Shown here piece after piece: positions 1 through 6,000 of a stretch of 7,276 nt of DNA; positions within the stretch are counted from its first letter, which is position 1; each line of letters starts with the position of its first letter. The DNA is from CAYNRG01 sp964399545 (GTDB taxonomy: Bacteria; Bacillota_I; Bacilli_A; Erysipelotrichales; Erysipelotrichaceae). The stretch spans positions 1-7,276 of the forward strand of contig CAYNRG010000017.1 in assembly GCA_964399545.1 (NCBI GenBank), given 5' to 3'. The notes below the pieces were generated by a model. It was not told the DNA's origin and searched no databases. It was given only the letters and a program-made list of their open reading frames with translations. A program made the translations under genes and the position numbers.

Positions 1-3000
1 TCATCCTTTAATTTTGGTGCTAGACCTTTTTCTAGTTGTGTTAAATCCCAAACATTTGGATCATAACCTACATCTAACCACCAATCTTTATTATATAACT
101 CACTTACATCTACCATTACAGAAGATGATATACTACTTACTCCATCCATAAATTTACCATCTAGATTATATCTTTGATACAATTTCGTTAAATTTGTATA
201 GTAATTTTTACCAGAATTACGTTGTTCTGTAACATACCCAGTATTACTTATTCCATTATAATCAATAATTACACTATTCATAACTACCAATCCATTTATT
301 AGTCCGGCTCCTGTATTTCCCCATGCTCCAGCAAGGTCATTTATTCCACTTACAACACCTGATGTCCATCCATATGCTCCTGAACCATTAGCAAACCCAA
401 CAAGTCCACCAATATAAGCACCCATTCCTTCATTATAGGTAAAATTAACATCTCCCGTCGAATACACATTTTCAATGTGAGAATCACTACCTACACCATA
501 ACCATAGATTCCGGCTCCGCAATTTGAACCAATTTCAATGTCCATTGTTGAGAACGAACTATACACATCACCACGACCACGACCAACAATTCCACCATTG
601 TTGTCATCGCCATCAACTGTTCCATGAGCTGATGAATACCACACTTCAGAGTTTACTCCATGGAACCCAACAATTCCGGCAGCACCACTATCATTTGGGT
701 CTAATCTAGTCACAAAATTCGATTTAATATTTCCTTTATACACTGCATTTTCAATTAATCCTGCAACCCTTGAGGTACCACTTGCCGAATTACCTGTCTT
801 TGCTGCTACACCTGATACATAATAATAACCAGAAATATCACCTGTGACCTTAACATCCTTTATGTAACCCATATTAACTCCAACAAGACCTGCAACTTCA
901 CTATAGTTTTCGGCATAAACCTCTGTATTAAGTAAATTGATATGGAAAAGATTTGGTTTTGTTTTCTTAACTTCATCAATTGTCTGTGGAGTACCAACTT
1001 GAGCAAATAATGCTATCGGATTCCTACTTCTTTCTGTTCCACGATTCATGTATATTCCACTAATTGTATGGTTATTTCCGTTCATAAATCCTGTAAAACT
1101 AGTACTAGCATCATAAACACTATCAAACCCAGCACCTCTTGTTTCACTTGCTACTCTATTTAAGAAATTATAACCAATTGGTTTAAATCCATCTGAACCA
1201 AATCCACCTAAATGGTCTGGACGCGTATCAGTTTTCGAATCTGAGGCATCAATATCATTTGCTAAGGCATAATTACCATTAAATGGTCGATATGTACGTT
1301 GGTATTTAGCAATTGTTAAATCAACTTCATACATATTATCGCTTTCTTCTTCAAATTCAACACGACCTCGTTGTGGATTATCCTCATAACCAATACTTTC
1401 TAATTCATATACATTGTAAATATAACCAGTATTATCTAAGTCACCACCATCCGTAGAATAAATCTTACCATCTGGTCCTGGATCGATTTTTGGAGTTGCA
1501 TATTCAAAACCATCAACCCAATAAATCTTATTTGGTCGAATTTCATAAATACCAATGTTATATTCAGCACTTTCTGTCATTTTTGTAGCTTCACCTGACA
1601 TGAATTGAATACTACTATCTCCTGGTACTACATCATTTTCATAAATAATTTTTCCGCTTCCAAGTTCAAGCCCTTCACGGATGATTAATTTATACGTAAA
1701 TCGTTGTTCACCAATATAATTTGTTAAATCTAGTATCATCTTCATATCTAAGTTCATTGCATTAAACTTAGATGAAATTTCAACAGTATCCATTAACACT
1801 TCAACAATAACATCAATTTCAGCTGTTTTATCTGCACTATTTTCAACTGTAAACTTAACTGGATATTTATCACCAATACTTTGCTCTACTTTATCATGTC
1901 CTGTTGGTACTATTTTATCTGTTAAATTACCATCTTTACGATCATAGGCAAATGCTTTATGCATATCTACATTATATTTTTCTTCTCCTAGCTTAGTTTT
2001 AGCTAATTCTAAATCAATTGCATAAACATAAGGAGTATCAATTGGCATCACATCATTATTTGGTAAAACGATAATTTTTATTTCTTTTGATACTGTTTCA
2101 CTATTTCCATCATTTGATGCTTTTATTGTTGCAACATATTCTCCATATTTTGAATCAATTGCTAAATTTGTTGAAACAACTTCAATTTTTGCATTATGAC
2201 CTTCAATACTAACTGCTTGTGAATTTGAATTTGTTAAAATAAATTCATTTATTGTTTCTGTAAGATTATTTACGACTTTTTCATTTGTATAAATAGTCTC
2301 TGCATGTAGCATCATTTTATCATTATCATCAAATACTGTATCTTTTGTATAGAAAATAATGTCCACTTTTGTTTCTGCCGTGTTATTATCACTATCTTTA
2401 ACTTTTACAGTTTCTTTAAATACACCAAAGCGATCAGTATTAACTGTTGGATATTCTATTGCACTTGTTAAATCTCCATCTTTTAAGTCAAAGGCTACTG
2501 CATTATATGATTCATTATCTATATCAGTATTTCTAAGTTGCTTAAATCCTTCAGCATAAATATACGGCTTATCAGGATCAACTGTTTCACCATCTGCTGC
2601 TACGTAAATTGTAATTACTTTTTCAACACTCTCAGCTCCACTTGTTGCTATAAGAGTGGCATTATATATTCCAGGCATACTATCTTTTGTTAAGTTAGTT
2701 GTTTTTACTGCCGGATTAATTACATTTGCATTTTCCATGTTGAAGGCTTGGGCCTCTGATGAACTAATAATTAACTCATTAACATTTGTTTGAGCTTGTA
2801 ATTTATTTTGATTAGTCGTAAAATCATGAGCATCTAATAAAATCTTCTGTTTATCTGATATTACTGAATTTGGACCTTTTACTGTTACATATGCATCATG
2901 TGATTTACTATTTGCATCACTATCTGTTACTGTTAATGTAACTTTCACAACTCCCACTTTTGATGTATCAACTTGATCTGGATAAACAATTTCACTTGTT

Positions 3001-6000
3001 AAATCTCCATCTTTTAAGTCAAAGGCTACTGCATTAAAGTCTTTATTTTCTACTTTTGTTCCAATATCCGTTATTATATCATCTGCTACAATATATGGTT
3101 CGTTTGCATCTACATTATCACCATTTTTTGCAACGTAGATTGTAATTGTTTTACTAATTGTTTCTTCACCTTTTGTCGCTTCTAGCACTGCTGAATAAAT
3201 TCCAAATTCACTCGTTGATTTTAAGTCTGTTGACTTAACTACTACAGCAACATCCGCTCCATCTTCCATTCCTTTGGCAAACGCTTTTGATGCTTTTAAA
3301 ATATAATCCTTAATGTCTGTTTGTCCTTGAACTACTGTTTCATTTGTATAAATATCTTTAGCATCAAGAATTATTTTCTCATTTTGTGAAATTACTGAAT
3401 CTGGACCTTTTACTGTTAAATATACTAGATGTTCGGCGTTATTGTTATCACTATCCGTTACACTTAACTTAATTTCTTGAACTCCAACTTTAGTCGAGTT
3501 CGGTTCACTACTATGTTTAATTAACCCTGTTAAGTTTCCATCTTTTTTATCATATGCAAACGGATTAAAATCAGTAATTGAAATTGCATCATTCACATCA
3601 ATCAATTTGTTATTACCAGTTACATATGGTTCATCATTGTCTACCACATCGTTACCTTTAGCTACAATAATATTAATTGTATTTGTCGCTTCTTCAATTT
3701 CATTTGTAACTTTAAATGTTGCTGTATATACACCAAATTTACTACTAGCTGTTAAGTTTGTCGATTCCAGTTTAATTGGATTTAATGCTCTTGTTTTCAC
3801 TTCTACTTCTGAGGCATTTACATTTGAATTATCAAAAATAAATTTACTTATATCTGTAATACCACTTACAGTTACCTCATTTGTATAAATATCATCTGCA
3901 TTTAAATCAATTCTAATATCGTTTACTGTAATTATAATTTCTCGAACAACTGTATTTGTTCCGCTAGTTGCTTTTAAAATTGCTTTATATTGTCCTACTT
4001 TGCTTGTTTTATTTAATTCTGTCGAATCAACAGCTACTTGCAATTTTGTTCCTGAGTTCATATCCTGAGCAAATGCCTCTGAATTATCTAAAATTAGTTT
4101 ATTTAGGTCATCCGCATTAAACACTGTTAATTCAGTTATTGTAAAGTTAGCCGCATCAAGAATAATTGTATCATTATCATTAATTGTTGAATTTGGTCCC
4201 TTTACGGTAATGTATACCTTTATTGATACTGTATTACTATCAGTATCTGTAACGCTTAATGCAACCTCTTGAACTCCTACTTGTGATGTATCAACTTGAT
4301 CTGGATATTTAATTACCGATGATAAATCTCCATCTTGGCGATCAAAGGCTACGGCGTTATAATCAGAATGTGCTACAACATCATGCTGATTAACTGTAAA
4401 GTTATTTGCTGTTAAATATGGTGCTTCATCCTTAACAATATCTGAACCTTTAGCGACGAAAATATTTATTTTCTTTCTAGCAACGTCATTACCATTAGTT
4501 CCTGTTAATACTGCCTCATAAACTCCAGCCGGACTTGATGATTTTAATGTTGTACTTTCCACTTGTACTTCAATGTTTTCTCCATTAAGTGTGTTTTGAG
4601 CACGTGCTTTTGCTTCTTTTATAATAAATGCATTAAGTTCTACTTGACTTGCTACAGTAGTTTGATTCGTATAGAAATCTATAGCATATAAAATTACCGT
4701 TTCATCCGGACTTAATACTGAATCTTTATCAACAACTGTTACATAAACTGTAATCTCTGATTCATTTCCATCTTCATCTGTTACTTTTAATGTGGCTGGT
4801 TTTACCCCAAGCTCTGTTGTATCAACTTTTGGATAAACAATTTTACTTGTTAAATCTCCATCTTGACGATCAAATGCATGTGCATTATATTTTCCAGTTA
4901 CGATCGGATTACCTTGTTCAATTTGGAATCCAGTTGCTGTAATATATGGTTTATCCTTGTCAATCACATCACCATTTTTGGCAACATAAATTTTAATTTT
5001 TCTAATTGCCCATTCATTTTCATTTACAGTTGCTAATAGTGATGCTTCATATACACCTACGGTACTATCTTTTGTTAAATCTGTATCATCAACTATTACT
5101 TCAACCACACTTCCATCAGTCATATTTTGAGCAAACGCTTTTGATTTTTCTTTAATATATTTTTCAATATCTGTAATATTTCTCAATGTATTTTCATTTG
5201 TGTAGATATTCTCAGCGTATAACATCACTGTTTCATCAGGAGCAATATCAACATTACCATCAACAACTGTTACCATTACAACTTTTGATGTACGATTACG
5301 ATCACTATCTGTTACTGATAACTCTGCCAACTTAACTCCAACACTTGATGTATCCACAGTTGGGTAGACAATACTACTTGTTAAATCTCCATCTTGACGG
5401 TCAAATGCATGTGCATAATAATTATCATTATTAATCGTTTCATTCAATTGAACAATTTGAGATTCTGCTGTTAAATATGGTTTTGTTAAATCAATTTGAT
5501 CACTTTCTTTTGCTACGTATATTGCAATTTTTTTAACAAGTTTTGTTCCATTGTATTCTGCTTTTAATTGTGCTTCATACACACCAACTTTACTATTTAG
5601 TTTTAATGTCGTGCTCTCTACTTCAACATTAATATTGCTACCATCTATAATGCTTTGAGCAAACGCTTCTGATTCATTTAAAATAAATTCTTTAACATCA
5701 GTCTGTGAATTTACTGTCGTTTCATTTGTGTAAATATCTTTGGCATCAATAAAGACCTTATTATCTGGGCTAACTTTTGAGTCATCACCTAAGATAGTAA
5801 GTGTTGGTTTAACAACTGCTTTATTTCCATCTTTATCTGTTACTGATAATTCAATAACTTTAACGCCTGGTTTTGATGTATCATAACTGCGTGGGTAACT
5901 AATTTTAGTTGTTAAATCTCCATCTTGTTTATCAAATGCTACTGCTTCAAAATCTGTGTCTTCAACCGTATCACCTACATTTACTTGTAGACTAACTGCT

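Larger units (their letters stand above)
3..1322 (-). other. GLUG-motif beta-helix region (within the CDS)
   Basis: Residues 1985-2424. The order is typical of GLUG-type proteins: DLTIAKYQRTY, then NGNYALANDIDASD (about 1245-1280), a PIG segment, FTGFMNGNNHTISGIYMNR (1047-1097), and then a ladder of turns around G-x-[VI]-G. Seven turns can be picked out: EVAGLVGVNMGYIKDVKVTG, RVAGLIENAVYKGNI, GAAGIVGFHG, NGGIVGRGRGDVYSS, GAGIYGYGVGSD, YIGGLVGFANGSG, and the weaker TGAGLINGLVV. The region closes with KDWWLDVGYDPNVWDL and APKLKD, the usual last strand of such domains. The fold expected from known relatives is a right-handed beta-helix on the cell surface. The ligand or substrate cannot be read from the sequence. 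Confidence 0.85.
1794..4421 (-). repeat. Higher-order repeat, copy 2 (A-B-B'-A-B-A-B-A-B-A)
   Basis: This is the second copy of the roughly 2.9 kb pattern: A6-B7-B8'-A7-B9-A8-B10-A9-B11-A10. It stops after A10, without the final B module that closes copy 1, and the protein then passes into non-repetitive sequence. The last units are also the most divergent: B10 reads DFTTNQ in place of IYTNE, and B10 and B11 have lost the AFAQ signature. Confidence 0.85.

Noticed and set aside
524..709. Plus-strand ORF of 61 codons, rich in His
   Set aside because: It lies opposite the GLUG turns. The His run is the complement of Gly/Arg/Val codons in GIVGRGRGDV. No ribosome binding site or recognisable protein, and the minus frame is clearly the coding one.
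1440..1484. Dockerin domain (cellulosome-type duplicated calcium loops)
   Set aside because: Only one acidic loop is present, without the second copy or the flanking helices a dockerin needs.
2359..2559. Plus-strand ORF of 66 codons with a hydrophobic, signal-like start
   Set aside because: Its hydrophobic Ser/Leu/Val character comes from reading the complement of Asp/Lys/Asn/Glu-rich repeat DNA. It crosses the A9 module and is a shadow.
3607..3888. Plus-strand ORF of 93 codons resembling a membrane protein
   Set aside because: It is opposite the B8' module and the B8'-A7 junction. The apparent transmembrane stretches are the antisense of polar repeat codons.
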